DNA of 64,000 nt from CAYQTE01 sp964420285 (GCA_964420285.1 CAYQTE010000015.1:1-64000), one strand, 5' to 3'. Numbered from the stretch's first letter, positions 42,520 through 52,072 are shown. Numbers and translations: made by a program. Notes: generated from the sequence alone by a model not told the origin.

Positions 42520-42640
42520 GTCCCCTCTCCCGGTACGCTGGGAGAAGGATAGGGTGAGGGGAATTTTGCGTGACCGCGCCCCGACCGAAGAACCCTCACC
42601 CCGACCCTCTCCCTGGGTACAGGGCGAGGGGGAAAGAGGG
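42520..42640. repeat. Second intergenic hairpin repeat (CCCTCTCCC / GGGTGAGGG type)
   Basis: Two arms, CCCCTCTCCC-GGTACGC-TGGGAGAAGG-ATAGGGTGAGGGG and the inverted CCCTCACCC-CGACCCTCTCC-CTGGGTACAGGGCGAGGGG, form an imperfect long palindrome around a non-symmetric centre. It is related in style but not in sequence to the 212-bp element beside it. Only this copy is in the window. With copy 2 it fills the 42135-42693 gene-free region. Confidence 0.65.
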
Positions 42641-42693
42641 GGCCGCCGATCGCACCATACCGCCAATCGCGGGGTTCGTTGGAGACTATTGAC

Positions 42694-43041
42694 ATGAAAA
42701 CAGCGTTGCTATTGACGATCTCGAACATTTTCATGACGTTCGCCTGGTATGGGCACCTGAAATATCTCAAGGTGTCGCTGCCGCTGGTGGTGCTTGCCAG
42801 TTGGGGGATCGCGTTTTTCGAATACTGTTTCCAGGTTCCCGCCAATCGGATCGGCGCCCTGGAAGGCTACAGCGCCGGCCAGCTCAAGATCCTGCAGGAG
42901 GCGATCACACTGGTGGTCTTCACGGTTTTCGCCATGACCTACCTGCGCGAGAAGCTGACATGGAACTATTATGCCGGCATCGCCCTGGTCTTCGCCGGCG
43001 TGTTTCTGGTGAATTACAAGCGAATCGCCGCCGCGATGTGA
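42694..43041 (+). CDS. DUF486 family small membrane protein (DMT superfamily)
   Basis: 115 aa with four transmembrane helices. MKTALLLTISNIFMTFAWYG, KYLKVSLPLVVLASWGIAFF, EYCFQVPANRIG and the last helix YYAGIALVFAGVFLVN match the DUF486 family. Its function is unknown; the four-helix size resembles small multidrug-type transporters. The ATG at 42694 has GGAG upstream. It is a single gene, with 174 bp after it that hold nothing I recognise. Confidence 0.88.
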   Translation: MKTALLLTISNIFMTFAWYGHLKYLKVSLPLVVLASWGIAFFEYCFQVPANRIGALEGYSAGQLKILQEAITLVVFTVFAMTYLREKLTWNYYAGIALVFAGVFLVNYKRIAAAM

Positions 43042-43215
43042 TCTGGCACGCGGCTTGATCGGCGGATGAGAAATTCAAAGGGGTCGAGTGAATCAAAGAC
43101 TCCCGACCCGTTTGAATCCACCCAGTTCCACCGGCCGGAAAACCAGCGACGCCCTGTCTCGCGCCATGAAATATCGCATGGCAATCTCCGGCCCGACCCG
43201 CGGACCCGTTGGCGT

Positions 43216-45108
43216 TCAAAGGCTGCCGTCCGGGTACGGCGCCGGCCGGGTTGATGCGGGATTAACGGATTGAGCTTCCAGCTCCGCCAGTCGCGCCTTG
43301 GCGTCCGCGTTGCCGAGGTCGGCCGCCTTGCGATACCAGATCATGGCTTGTTCCTTGTCCGTGGCGACGCCCAGTCCATGATCGTAGAGCGAGCCGATCC
43401 ACTCCATCGCATCAACGTTGCCCGCGTCGGCGGACTTGCGAAACCAGGTCATGGCTTGTCCGTAGTCCTGAATGACGCCCTGGCCCTGTGTGTACATGTA
43501 GCCGAGTTTGTACATCGACCCGGGATCGTTGGCGCTGGCCCCTTTGCGAAGCCATTTCACCGCCTGCTCATAATCCTTGGCCACGCCGATGCCGCTGGCG
43601 TAAAGAGCACCCACGTTTCCCATTGCTTCGGCATCGCCGGCATCGGCCGCTTTGCGCAGCCAGGTCGCCACCTGCTGATTATCCTTCGGCACGCCTTCAC
43701 CCTTCAGATACATGCGGGCGATGCGGCTCATTGCATTGGTATCGCCGGCGTCGGCGGCCTTGCGGTACCAGATCATTGCCTGCGCGTAATCCTGCGTGAC
43801 GCCATTTCCCAGTTCATAAAGCAAGCCGAGATTTGCCATGCCGCTGGCATTGCCTGCCTCTGCCGCCTTGCGGAACCAAGTTGCCGCTTGCGCATCATCC
43901 TTATTCACGCCCAGGCCCTTGCCATACAGGCCGCCGATCACATTCATCGACTCCGCGTCGCCCGCATCGGCGGACTTGCGATACCACGTCGCGGCCTGCT
44001 CCCAATCCTGGGTCACGCCCTGCCCGAGGGCGTATTCCGAACCGATGTTGTGCATCGCTTCGGCGTCCCCGCCATCGGCCGCTTTGCGCCACCAGGCCAA
44101 AGCCTGCTGGTCATCCTGCGCCACGCCGTACCCGCTCTTGTAGAGCACGCCGATGGCCTTCATCGCCTCCGCGCTGTTTGCGTCCGCCGCCTTGCGCAAC
44201 CAGGTCATCTCCTGCTGATAATCCTGGGCCACGCCAGTCCCATGTTCGTAAACCATGGCGATATTAAACATAGCCTCCGTACTGCCGGCGTCGGCCGCCT
44301 TGCGATACCACATCATCGCCTGAGTGATGTCCTGAGCCACGCCGTTCCCATGTTCGTACATCGCGCCGAGATTCGACATCGAGTTCGGGTCGTGCGCGTC
44401 GGCGCCCTTCTGGAGCCACTTCAGCGCCTTGGTGAAATCCTGCGGCACACCTTTGCCTAGGGCATATCGGCCGCCCAGGTTCCCCATCGATTGCGCGTCT
44501 CCCGCGTCGGCGGCTTTTTGCAGCCATGCCGCCGCCTGCGCGTCATCGCAAGGCACGCCTTTGCCGGCCGCATACATTTGGCCCAGGTTCCCCATCGACG
44601 CCGGGTCGCCGGCCTCCGCGCCCTTTCGCAACCACATGATCGCTTGTGCGTCATCCTCCGTCACACCTTTGCCCAAGGCATACACGGCGCCGATGCATCC
44701 CATCGCCGCCACATCGCCCGCGTCGACGGCTTTGTGATACCACGCCAGCGCCTGCTGGTCGTCCTCGGCCACGCCGTGGCCGTGCAGATAAAGCGACCCG
44801 ACGTGTCGCATCGCCTCGGCGTTGCCCACGTCGGCGGCCTTGCGCCAATAGGCCATCGCCTTGGCGTAATCCCGCGGCACGCCATCGGTGCCCTCGTCAT
44901 ACATCATCCCGACGCGCACAGCATCGGCCGGACTGCGCGCCGCCTCCCGATCAAGATCCTCGGCGCTGCGGGTGGCCGGCCCCGTCGCCGGCGGGTCGGC
45001 CGCGACAACCGGCTTGGCCAGGACGGTTGTCAGAACGCCGAGAAAAAACAACACGAGCCGCGATGCCGTGCGGAGCGATACCGAGGCGCATCCAGTTTTT
45101 GGACACAT
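43216..45108 (-). CDS. Exported Sel1-like repeat protein (15 repeats)
   Basis: 630 aa from the ATG at 45108 (AAAGGAATG upstream; an in-frame TTG at 45114 is less likely). A signal peptide (SRLVLFFLGVLTTVLAKPVVAA) is followed by about 15 Sel1-like repeats of 36 residues, each with the core A-M-x-x-(I/L)-G-x-x-Y-x-x-G-x-G-V-x-x-D-x-x-x-A. They fill nearly the whole mature protein and should form one alpha-solenoid in the periplasm. Such proteins act as scaffolds in secretion, signalling or envelope processes. No enzymatic domain is present. It is monocistronic as far as can be seen. Confidence 0.93.
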   Translation of the reverse strand: MCPKTGCASVSLRTASRLVLFFLGVLTTVLAKPVVAADPPATGPATRSAEDLDREAARSPADAVRVGMMYDEGTDGVPRDYAKAMAYWRKAADVGNAEAMRHVGSLYLHGHGVAEDDQQALAWYHKAVDAGDVAAMGCIGAVYALGKGVTEDDAQAIMWLRKGAEAGDPASMGNLGQMYAAGKGVPCDDAQAAAWLQKAADAGDAQSMGNLGGRYALGKGVPQDFTKALKWLQKGADAHDPNSMSNLGAMYEHGNGVAQDITQAMMWYRKAADAGSTEAMFNIAMVYEHGTGVAQDYQQEMTWLRKAADANSAEAMKAIGVLYKSGYGVAQDDQQALAWWRKAADGGDAEAMHNIGSEYALGQGVTQDWEQAATWYRKSADAGDAESMNVIGGLYGKGLGVNKDDAQAATWFRKAAEAGNASGMANLGLLYELGNGVTQDYAQAMIWYRKAADAGDTNAMSRIARMYLKGEGVPKDNQQVATWLRKAADAGDAEAMGNVGALYASGIGVAKDYEQAVKWLRKGASANDPGSMYKLGYMYTQGQGVIQDYGQAMTWFRKSADAGNVDAMEWIGSLYDHGLGVATDKEQAMIWYRKAADLGNADAKARLAELEAQSVNPASTRPAPYPDGSL

Positions 45109-45114
45109 TTGCAA

Positions 45115-45518
45115 TCATTCCTTTCTGATCGCCCGCGGGTTCCTCGCCGGCCGAGGGGGTCTGGCGCGATCGGAAGAAGAGGCACGATATGGGGCGAATC
45201 GGTTCCATGTCTTGGCCCGGCTGGCTCCATCAAGAGAGGCCGGATGGAGATTGTTTTGAAACCCGGCCGGTATTTTACGCGACTGCTCGTATCGTGCAAG
45301 GTGAATCCGGCGATTGTCGCATTCTGGGCGCGCGATGCAATCGGCGGGGCGAATTCGGCGCGCCACGATCGCACTCGGCCGGGCCAAGTTGCTACCAAGT
45401 TCCAACTCGTACATGCGAAGTTCCAACTTTTTCGCGACGTTTAGGGCACGTTTTGGACGCCATGTCTGGCGTAAACCGCGATTTCGCGAGCCGCCGGAAC
45501 TTGGCCCCGGCGGTGAAA
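45115..45518. other. Gene-free region upstream of the Sel1-repeat gene
   Basis: No gene is supported. The only structure I see is AAGTTCCAACT repeated at 45397 and 45418 (21-bp spacing, two helical turns), which could be a regulator site. Confidence 0.4.
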
Positions 45519-45730
45519 GTGCCCGATTTTCCGGGCGAGTGTAAATCCATGCGGGACCGCCTTTTATTCCCCTCTCCCTGTACCCAGGGGGAGGGTTGGG
45601 TGGGGGTTGACCGCTGCGGCGTTCGTCGCGGCTTCGACCTGGCAGAGCCACTGGCGAAGAACCCCCACCTTTGTCCTCCCCCTGAGTACATGGGGAGGAG
45701 GAAAAGGCGGTTGCCCGGAAGTTCGGGCAC
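45519..45730 (-). repeat. 212-bp palindromic interspersed element, copy 3 (inverted)
   Basis: Reverse orientation relative to copies 1 and 2, with the same length. It begins GTGCCCGATTTTCCGGGC and ends GCCCGGAAGTTCGGGCAC. It lies 92 bp before the DUF2231 gene start and may affect its transcription. Confidence 0.82.
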
Positions 45731-45822
45731 TCTCGGCGGTAGTCCTGGCGGGGGCGAATCTGGACACGAGGGCATCCGGTCGGATAATTATTGCAGTCGG
45801 TCGCCACAAGGGAGCCAGAGCA

Positions 45823-47055
45823 ATGCCTGATTTCATTCGGCCCAATTACCATCCCATGCTGGTCAATTTTCCCGTCGGCCTGCTGGTGATGGGCGTGCTC
45901 ATTGAACTGCTGAGCTTCATGTACCGCCGACATCCCGTCCGCCAGGCGGGACGGTGCATGATTCTGATTGGCGCGTTATGGGCGTTGCCGGCCGTGACCA
46001 GCGGGCTTTATGCGATGTGGGATGTGGCCAGCCACCGCAATCCCAATCTGATTACCTGGCAGGATGTGATCAACGCCAAGCTGCTGACGGCGGCGCAATG
46101 GAAGCTGTTGCACAAGCATCTGTTGCTCACCTGCGTGGGGATGGGCATGTGTCTGGCGGCGTCGCTCTGGTGGCTGGGCAGTTCGGACCGCTGGCGGCAG
46201 TGGTCCTACCTGCCGATGCTGGGTGTGCTGGTCGCGGGAGTGGTGATCGGCGGCATCGGCGTACACAAGATCGGCAATGCGGTGTTCATCCACGGCCTGG
46301 CCGTCGAGCCCAGCCCGGCCGACGCAGGCACAGTCCATCCGTCCTACGCATCGACGAACAACGACGAGAATGGCACATGGCGGGCGGCGGTGGACAGTAC
46401 GCTGAATCCCAGGCAGGTTCACGTGATATTGGGCGGATTTGCCTGTTCGGTGGCGCTGTTGGTCATCGCGCTGTGCGTTCGCCGGACCGTGCATGCCAGC
46501 GAGCGCCTGGCCGAGTCTGTCCCTCAGACGCAGATCGAGGAGCCGCAATTGAATGCGTCGATTCCTGACCGCAATCAACTCATGGTGGCGGCGATTCGCA
46601 GTGTGCCCGACGGGTCGCGGGCGGCGGCGCCGAAGATTCCCGCGGCGACGTTTGGATTGCTGGCGGTGTTGCTGACGCTGGCGGCGGCCGTGGTGGGGCT
46701 GTACGTGGCGGGCATCACCGATTGGCCGGCTTTCCAGAGCGATTTCCTTCGGGCCCAAAGCAATTTGGAGATGCGTGACCGGCTGCACGCGATGCTGGGC
46801 GCGGCGATGTTGGTGTTGTTGCTGTTGCTGGCCTGCATAGCGCGGTTCGCGCCGCGCAGTGGTTTTGCGGTGGGGATTTTTTCGTGCCTGCTTCTGATGG
46901 TGATCGCCGCTCAGCTCTGGATGGGGCCGCTGCTCCTGTTGGACGGATCCACCGGCCCGCTGAATGGATTCAACACCAAGTCGCCCTCGCCGCAGACGAT
47001 GCAGCCGACGACAGCGGCAACGACCATGCCGACGACGGCGCCGGCGGGGGGCTGA
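45823..47055 (+). CDS. DUF2231-like integral membrane protein
   Basis: 410 aa from the ATG at 45823, preceded by AAGGGAG; the open frame before it overlaps the repeat. The N-terminal part (about 1-155) matches DUF2231: RPNYHPMLVNFPVGLLVMGV, ALPAVTSGLYAMWDVAS, then HKHLLLTCVGMGMCLAASLWW. A second group of membrane helices (about 270-390) follows a soluble loop that carries HPSYAS and STLNPRQVH. About eight helices in all. The tail is Thr/Ala/Pro-rich (TTAATTMPTTAPAGG). DUF2231 proteins often accompany cytochromes or surface redox systems, but nothing of that kind is adjacent here. Confidence 0.8.
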   Translation: MPDFIRPNYHPMLVNFPVGLLVMGVLIELLSFMYRRHPVRQAGRCMILIGALWALPAVTSGLYAMWDVASHRNPNLITWQDVINAKLLTAAQWKLLHKHLLLTCVGMGMCLAASLWWLGSSDRWRQWSYLPMLGVLVAGVVIGGIGVHKIGNAVFIHGLAVEPSPADAGTVHPSYASTNNDENGTWRAAVDSTLNPRQVHVILGGFACSVALLVIALCVRRTVHASERLAESVPQTQIEEPQLNASIPDRNQLMVAAIRSVPDGSRAAAPKIPAATFGLLAVLLTLAAAVVGLYVAGITDWPAFQSDFLRAQSNLEMRDRLHAMLGAAMLVLLLLLACIARFAPRSGFAVGIFSCLLLMVIAAQLWMGPLLLLDGSTGPLNGFNTKSPSPQTMQPTTAATTMPTTAPAGG

Positions 47056-47069
47056 TTGCGACTCTGCAT

Positions 47070-48251
47070 TTACGGCCGTGTCGCGGGCAATATTGCAGGA
47101 TTGGCGGCGGCGGCGATGATCGAGAAGAGGGCGGGCTTGGGGAGGTTTTGGCGGTCGAAGACCAGCGGGTTTTGGCCGGCTCGCCATGATCGGGCATCGT
47201 TCAGACCCCAGAATGTCACGCGCGTGATGACGTCCTTGTGCTTTTGAAATATCGCAAAGAGCCTGGCATACGCGTCGGCCTGGCGTTTGAGATCATCGGG
47301 TGAGGCTGGCGCGGCGGCCAGGCCGGCCCGGCCGCGAGCGGCTCGCGCGCCGGTGGTGGTCGCTTGTGTCGTGGCCCGCGTGGCGGCTTGTGTTGCGCCA
47401 CGTGTGCCTGGAGCGGGGATGGTGATGTCCAGTTCGGTGATCATGACCTTCAGACCCAGTGCTTTGTAATCGTCGATCGCCTTGTCGACGGCGTCATAAG
47501 GCACACTGTTCAAATTCCAGTGACCCTGGATTCCCACGGCCGTGATCGACGCTCCGGCGGCAATGAGCCGCTTGAGCAGCAGCAAAGAGCTGGCGTGCTT
47601 GGGGCCGGTTTCGATGTTGTAGTCGTTGTAATGCAGATCGGCGTTGGGATCGGCTTCGCGGGCGTACTTGAAAGCGTAGAGCGGATAATCCGGGCCGATC
47701 GCCTGCATCCACGGCGAATTGCGGAGGTTTTCGGTCAGGGCGGTCGCGGCGTTGCCGCCGTCGTTGATCGCCTCATTGACGACATCCCAACCCTTGATCT
47801 TGCCCTTGAAATGGCCGACCTCGGTTTCGATATGGGTCTTGAGGCGAGCCAGCGCCACATCCCTGGTGACGGGTTGGCCGTTCTCGCCCGCGAAGAACCA
47901 GTTGCCGGTTTGCTGGTTCCACACCAGGCAATGTCCGATGGTCTGGATGTGGTTTTCCTGGCAGAACTGGACGAGAGCCTCGGCCGTTGTCCAGTTCCAG
48001 GTGTCTTCCCTGGGATGGATGCTGGCGGGCTTCATCGAGTTTTCGGGCGTGATGACGTTGAACTGCGACTTGATGATTGCCAGTTCGGCGGGGTTGAATT
48101 CGCCGGGAGTCCGGAAATCCAATGCCGTGCCGATGAGAAAATCCTTTGCGTAGGCATCCTTGAGGCTTGGTGCGTCGGCGCGGAGACAGGCTCCATGCAC
48201 GAATGCCAGGACGATTGCCGTCAGCGCTGTGATGAATCCGGATTTGCTCAT
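47070..48251 (-). CDS. Endo-1,4-beta-xylanase, glycoside hydrolase family 10
   Basis: 393 aa with a signal peptide (about 1-25), then a GH10 TIM barrel: FNVITPENSMKPASIHP, TIGHCLVWNQQTGNWFF, the acid/base Glu in WDVVNEAIND (about 160) and the nucleophile Glu in MITELDI (about 273), and VTFWGLNDARSW near the end. It cleaves xylan backbones outside the cytoplasm. Oddly, a low-complexity insert of about 35 residues rich in Ala, Thr, Arg and Gly (TRGATQAATRATTQATT and on) interrupts the loop right after the nucleophile strand. The ATG has AGGAG upstream. An S9 peptidase gene lies 42 bp upstream on the same strand. Confidence 0.95.
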   Translation of the reverse strand: MSKSGFITALTAIVLAFVHGACLRADAPSLKDAYAKDFLIGTALDFRTPGEFNPAELAIIKSQFNVITPENSMKPASIHPREDTWNWTTAEALVQFCQENHIQTIGHCLVWNQQTGNWFFAGENGQPVTRDVALARLKTHIETEVGHFKGKIKGWDVVNEAINDGGNAATALTENLRNSPWMQAIGPDYPLYAFKYAREADPNADLHYNDYNIETGPKHASSLLLLKRLIAAGASITAVGIQGHWNLNSVPYDAVDKAIDDYKALGLKVMITELDITIPAPGTRGATQAATRATTQATTTGARAARGRAGLAAAPASPDDLKRQADAYARLFAIFQKHKDVITRVTFWGLNDARSWRAGQNPLVFDRQNLPKPALFSIIAAAANPAILPATRP

Positions 48252-48293
48252 GATAAAGCTCCTGATGTCGTGATCTGAACGAGGGTCTGTCGA

Positions 48294-50828
48294 TCATGCT
48301 CCGCCGCGGCCCCGGCCGGGCGCAACCGGCGCGCCCGGTGGATTGGCCGGTTGGGCGTTGCGGTTGGCCGGTTCGGCGCCCAGAAGATAGCGGACAAAGA
48401 AGTCGTTGCGTTTGAATTCGGTGATGTTGGAATCGGCGCCGTGGTCGGCGCCGGGGACCATGACGAAATCAAAATCGCGGCGGGCCTTGATGAGGGCATC
48501 AACGAAGCGGTAAGTCGCTTCCGGCGGCACGTTGGTATCCAGTTCGCCGACGACAAGCTGGAGATGTCCGCGCAGGCGGTAGGCATTGTCGATGTTGCTC
48601 GACGCCGAATACTGCGGGCCGACCGGGTATCCCATCCATTGCTCGTTCCACGAGGCCTTGTCCATGCGGTTGTCATGGCAGCCGGAATTGGCGACGGCCA
48701 CCTTGTAGAACTCGGGATGAAAGAGCACGGCGGCGGCGGCGTTTTGCCCGCCGGCGCTGGTGCCGAAGATCCCGACGCGGTCGGTATCCATGTAGGGATA
48801 TTTGGCGGCGGCGGCCTGAATCCACCTGATGCGGTCGGGGAATCCGGCATCGGCGAGATTCTGCCAGCAGACATCGTGAAAGGCTTTGGAGCGATAGGCG
48901 GTTCCCATGGCATCCATTTGCACGACGATAAATCCGAGATTGGTCAGTGCCGCGTACCGCGAGCCGAGGGAAAAAGTCTTGGGAGTGTAGGCGCCTTGCG
49001 GGCCGGCGTAGATGTCTTCGATGACCGGATATTTCTGCGAGGGATTGACCACGCGCGGGCGGCAGATGATGCCCCAGATATCGGTCTTATCGTCGCGGCC
49101 CCTGGCGGTGAAAACCTCGGCGAGATTGGGCGTGCCGGTCACCTGGGCTTTTTCCAGCGCAACGACAAGTTTGCCGTCGCTGACGCGGCGAAGTTCGGTG
49201 ACGGGGGGCATGTCCACCCGGCTGTACGTGTCGATAACGTATTTGTGGTCCGGCTCCGGCGAGAAGCTGCCGGAAGCGGTGCCGGACGGGAACGTGATCG
49301 AGTGGTTGCCGTCGCCGTCGGTCAGCCAGGTCAGGCCGGTGCCGTCAAAATTGACCCGGCCATACTGGAGGAGATAGGGATCATGGCTGGGATAGACGCC
49401 GCATGCGGTGAACCAGATCTGGCGGGCTTGCTGGTCGATGTTGTTGATGCCGCGGATGACCCATTGGCCCTTGGTGATCTGCTTGATCGCGGGGGCCTGG
49501 GCATCGACGAAATAGAGATGGCGCCAGCCGTCCATTTCCGAGATGTAGATGATCTCGTTTTCATTGCGCAGATAGTTGACCAGTTGGAGCGGCATGTTCT
49601 CGGTGTGGGCGGACCAGATGAAGGTCCTGGACTTCTCGTCGATGATGTTGCGGAGGCCGCCGGTGTGGGTATCGACTTCGACGAGGCGAAATCGCTGATG
49701 GCCGCGGTCGTATTTTTCGATCGTGAAGTGGAACCCATCGCTTTTCCAGCGCAGAACCGGATTGGGATCGCCGCCGCCGGGGGACATGTCGATGCGCTCG
49801 ATCGCCGGCTTGATCTGCTTGAGATTGGCGAGTGTGAAGATATTCAGTTCGTAGGAGTCGAACTTGTCGCCGGGGAGCGGGTAGACGGAAGTTTGGAGGA
49901 CGGCCCGGCCGACGCCGCCGCCGGTGGGTCCGCCCGAAGCGGGGGGCGGCGAGGATTGGATGCGATAGACCTGCTTGCGATCGCCCGGCGCCATGCGGAA
50001 CGCGACCAGGGCCGTGGAGTCGGGCGAGAAACTCAGGCGCGTGTAAGAGTCGTCGGCCTGGCCGTCCTGGGTGAGTTGGGTTTCATTGCCGGCGGCATTG
50101 CGAATGACGACGTTGTTGTTGCGGACGAGGGCGGTCCACTGGTTGTTGGGCGCGGTCTGCGTGCCGTTACCGCGAGCGCCGGAGCGAGCGCCGCCGATGC
50201 GACCCCCGGCCGGGCTGCGGCCGGTGGCAGCGCCGCCGGGTGCGGCGGCCTGCTGGGGGCTGGGGAAAATGTCATCGGCCGCGTCGGCGAGAAGTTCCAA
50301 AGCGCTAGTCAGCGGCCGATTGTCGATCGCATCGGCCAGCGGCGGGTTGTAGGGATCAAACGGCGAGGGCTCCAACCCGCTGACCGGCGGGCCATCGGAT
50401 TTCGTGGCTTCATACGAATCGAGCGAGCATTTCCAGCTTGTGCCGCCGACGGTGAAGCGGACGGCCTTTTCATCATCGACGAACTGGATGGCGTCAAAGG
50501 GAAGCCGATCGGCCTGAGCGGCAACGGCGGAGGCTTTGGCGAGTGCGGCCGCGAGTTTTTGATGATCGAACGCCGGCAGTCGCGTACCGGCAATGGCGTC
50601 CACGAGAATAAACTCCCTGGCGCCGCCGGGCAGATCGTTGCGATACCAGAATTTGTCTGTCCCGAACCAGTTGGGCGTGACGCGATCCTTGTAGATGGCG
50701 ACGCCACCGGCGCCGCCGCGGCCGCGGCCGGCGGGTTGGGCGATGGCGTGTGGGGATTTACAGAAAAGAAAGACAGCAGATGCCAGAACGAAGGCTGCGA
50801 AGGAGGCTGTCGAGCGGGGCACGCGCAT
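48294..50828 (-). CDS. S9 family serine peptidase (DPP IV-like)
   Basis: 844 aa from the ATG at 50828 (AAGGAG upstream); the longer frame is not coding. A signal peptide is followed by a DPP IV N-terminal beta-propeller (about 60-600) and a prolyl-oligopeptidase alpha/beta-hydrolase domain. The catalytic triad is visible: Ser in GTSAGGQN (about 691), Asp in VVGELDTNVPPE and His in PGADHGAD. It should release N-terminal dipeptides or cleave small peptides in the periplasm. A Gly/Ala/Arg-rich insert (GGRIGGARSGARGNG, about 215-235) and a Gly/Arg-rich C-terminus are low-complexity additions. It lies upstream of the xylanase gene and may be cotranscribed. Confidence 0.92.
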   Translation of the reverse strand: MRVPRSTASFAAFVLASAVFLFCKSPHAIAQPAGRGRGGAGGVAIYKDRVTPNWFGTDKFWYRNDLPGGAREFILVDAIAGTRLPAFDHQKLAAALAKASAVAAQADRLPFDAIQFVDDEKAVRFTVGGTSWKCSLDSYEATKSDGPPVSGLEPSPFDPYNPPLADAIDNRPLTSALELLADAADDIFPSPQQAAAPGGAATGRSPAGGRIGGARSGARGNGTQTAPNNQWTALVRNNNVVIRNAAGNETQLTQDGQADDSYTRLSFSPDSTALVAFRMAPGDRKQVYRIQSSPPPASGGPTGGGVGRAVLQTSVYPLPGDKFDSYELNIFTLANLKQIKPAIERIDMSPGGGDPNPVLRWKSDGFHFTIEKYDRGHQRFRLVEVDTHTGGLRNIIDEKSRTFIWSAHTENMPLQLVNYLRNENEIIYISEMDGWRHLYFVDAQAPAIKQITKGQWVIRGINNIDQQARQIWFTACGVYPSHDPYLLQYGRVNFDGTGLTWLTDGDGNHSITFPSGTASGSFSPEPDHKYVIDTYSRVDMPPVTELRRVSDGKLVVALEKAQVTGTPNLAEVFTARGRDDKTDIWGIICRPRVVNPSQKYPVIEDIYAGPQGAYTPKTFSLGSRYAALTNLGFIVVQMDAMGTAYRSKAFHDVCWQNLADAGFPDRIRWIQAAAAKYPYMDTDRVGIFGTSAGGQNAAAAVLFHPEFYKVAVANSGCHDNRMDKASWNEQWMGYPVGPQYSASSNIDNAYRLRGHLQLVVGELDTNVPPEATYRFVDALIKARRDFDFVMVPGADHGADSNITEFKRNDFFVRYLLGAEPANRNAQPANPPGAPVAPGRGRGGA

Positions 50829-51001
50829 AATCGATCTCCTTGGAAATGCGGGACACAGTGTAACGCTGGGGCTGGTATCATTTCCAACTTGCTCGCGGCG
50901 GGCGAGGTCAGGGTGGAAGCGGCAGCGGGGACGGAGCAAGATTAAGATGAAGAGTGGGATGAGGAAGAGGGTGAAGAGCAGGATAAGGAGTAAGAGCAGG
51001 A

Positions 51002-51451
51002 TCATACTCCTGCGGCGAAGGGATCATGTTCAAGCGTCATCGTGAAGAGTCGATCGGGGTCGAGTTGGATGACGCCGTTTTTCGGGAGGGTTTTCAGTTC
51101 GAGAACCGGGGCGAGGACGTGCTCCATTTTGGTCAGGAAATTGGGGACGTGCAGGCCCATGAAGATGTTGGGCAGGCCGGCGAATTTGCGCGGATAGGTG
51201 CGATGCAGGCTGACGACGCCGCGCGGGTTACCGCGGCGGTAATGTTCAAGGGCGACGGCACATTGGATGAGGCCCTGGAGGAATCGCTGTTTGTCGCCGG
51301 TGGCGCAGGTCCAGATTTCCTCCCAGGCCTCGTGGGCGGCGAAGAACTCGCCGGCGTTGAACAGGCGAATGGCCTCGAAATAAAGGCGTCGCTGCTCGTC
51401 CGGCGGCAGGGGATCTTCGGTGGACATGAGAACGTGGCGATCGCTATACAT
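51002..51451 (-). CDS. DUF309 domain protein
   Basis: 149 aa. The central helices YFEAIRLFNAGEFFAAHEAWEEIW and FLQGLIQCAVALEHYRRGN match DUF309, whose members have a conserved H-E-x-W-E motif and unknown function. The ATG at 51451 overlaps the stop of the upstream acetyltransferase gene (TAATG on the minus strand), suggesting coupling; an internal ATG at 51427 is the alternative start. Confidence 0.88.
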   Translation of the reverse strand: MYSDRHVLMSTEDPLPPDEQRRLYFEAIRLFNAGEFFAAHEAWEEIWTCATGDKQRFLQGLIQCAVALEHYRRGNPRGVVSLHRTYPRKFAGLPNIFMGLHVPNFLTKMEHVLAPVLELKTLPKNGVIQLDPDRLFTMTLEHDPFAAGV

Positions 51452-51996
51452 TACGACCCGGCCGGCGGAGTCGGCGGGGAGACGATGGCGGCGTCGACAT
51501 CGCTTGCGGCCGGGCCGGAATAGAGGTCGAGATAGAAATACATGAGGTCTCTGTCGTTGACGCGGCGTGTGCGGTCGTGTCGGAACTGGAATTTGTCGAA
51601 CAGTCGAACCGCCGCTTCACGCTCCATGAAGGTGTCGAGAGTGATCTTGAGATAGCCGCTTTCGTGGCAGAATTTCAGGGCGGTTTCGACAAGGGCTTGT
51701 CCGATTCCGCGGCGGCGGTGATCCTGGCGGACGCGGAGCCGGCGGATTTCGGCGACGCCTTTTTCGGCCTGCTGCACGCCGAGCATGCCGACGATTTCTC
51801 CAGCGGCGTTTTCGACGACCCAGAAATGATTGCCGGGAATCATGTAGGCTCGCTCGATGTCGTCCAGGTCCAGAGCGGTGTCGTTTTCGGCGATCTTCCC
51901 ACCGATCAATCCCTCGACGTACAGTGTGCGGCAGGCCGGCAGATCGGCCGGGCGATAGCTGCGGATGGTCCAGGCTCGGGCGGCGTCGCTTGTCAC
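51451..51996 (-). CDS. GNAT family N-acetyltransferase
   Basis: 181 aa from a GTG at 51996; no ATG is available near the N-terminus. GNAT fold with WTIRSYRPADLPACRTLYVEGL, the FWVVENAAGEIVGMLGV strands and the acetyl-CoA loop VRQDHRRRGIGQALV (R/Q-x-x-G-x-G/A), then FMEREAAVRLFDKFQF. The acceptor substrate is unknown. Translationally coupled to the DUF309 gene; divergent from the isomerase-like gene at 52073, with 76 bp between starts. Confidence 0.88.
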   Translation of the reverse strand: MTSDAARAWTIRSYRPADLPACRTLYVEGLIGGKIAENDTALDLDDIERAYMIPGNHFWVVENAAGEIVGMLGVQQAEKGVAEIRRLRVRQDHRRRGIGQALVETALKFCHESGYLKITLDTFMEREAAVRLFDKFQFRHDRTRRVNDRDLMYFYLDLYSGPAASDVDAAIVSPPTPPAGS

Positions 51997-52072
51997 AGAT
52001 AGGTATTGTAACCTGTTCGATGCGGCGGCGGCAGTGGGAATATCGCGGCGGTTTTATAAGGAGTGCAACACA

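Noticed and set aside
48351..50945. 864-codon open frame opposite the S9 peptidase gene
   Set aside because: Antisense shadow: no domain, skewed composition, and the other strand carries the propeller and catalytic triad.
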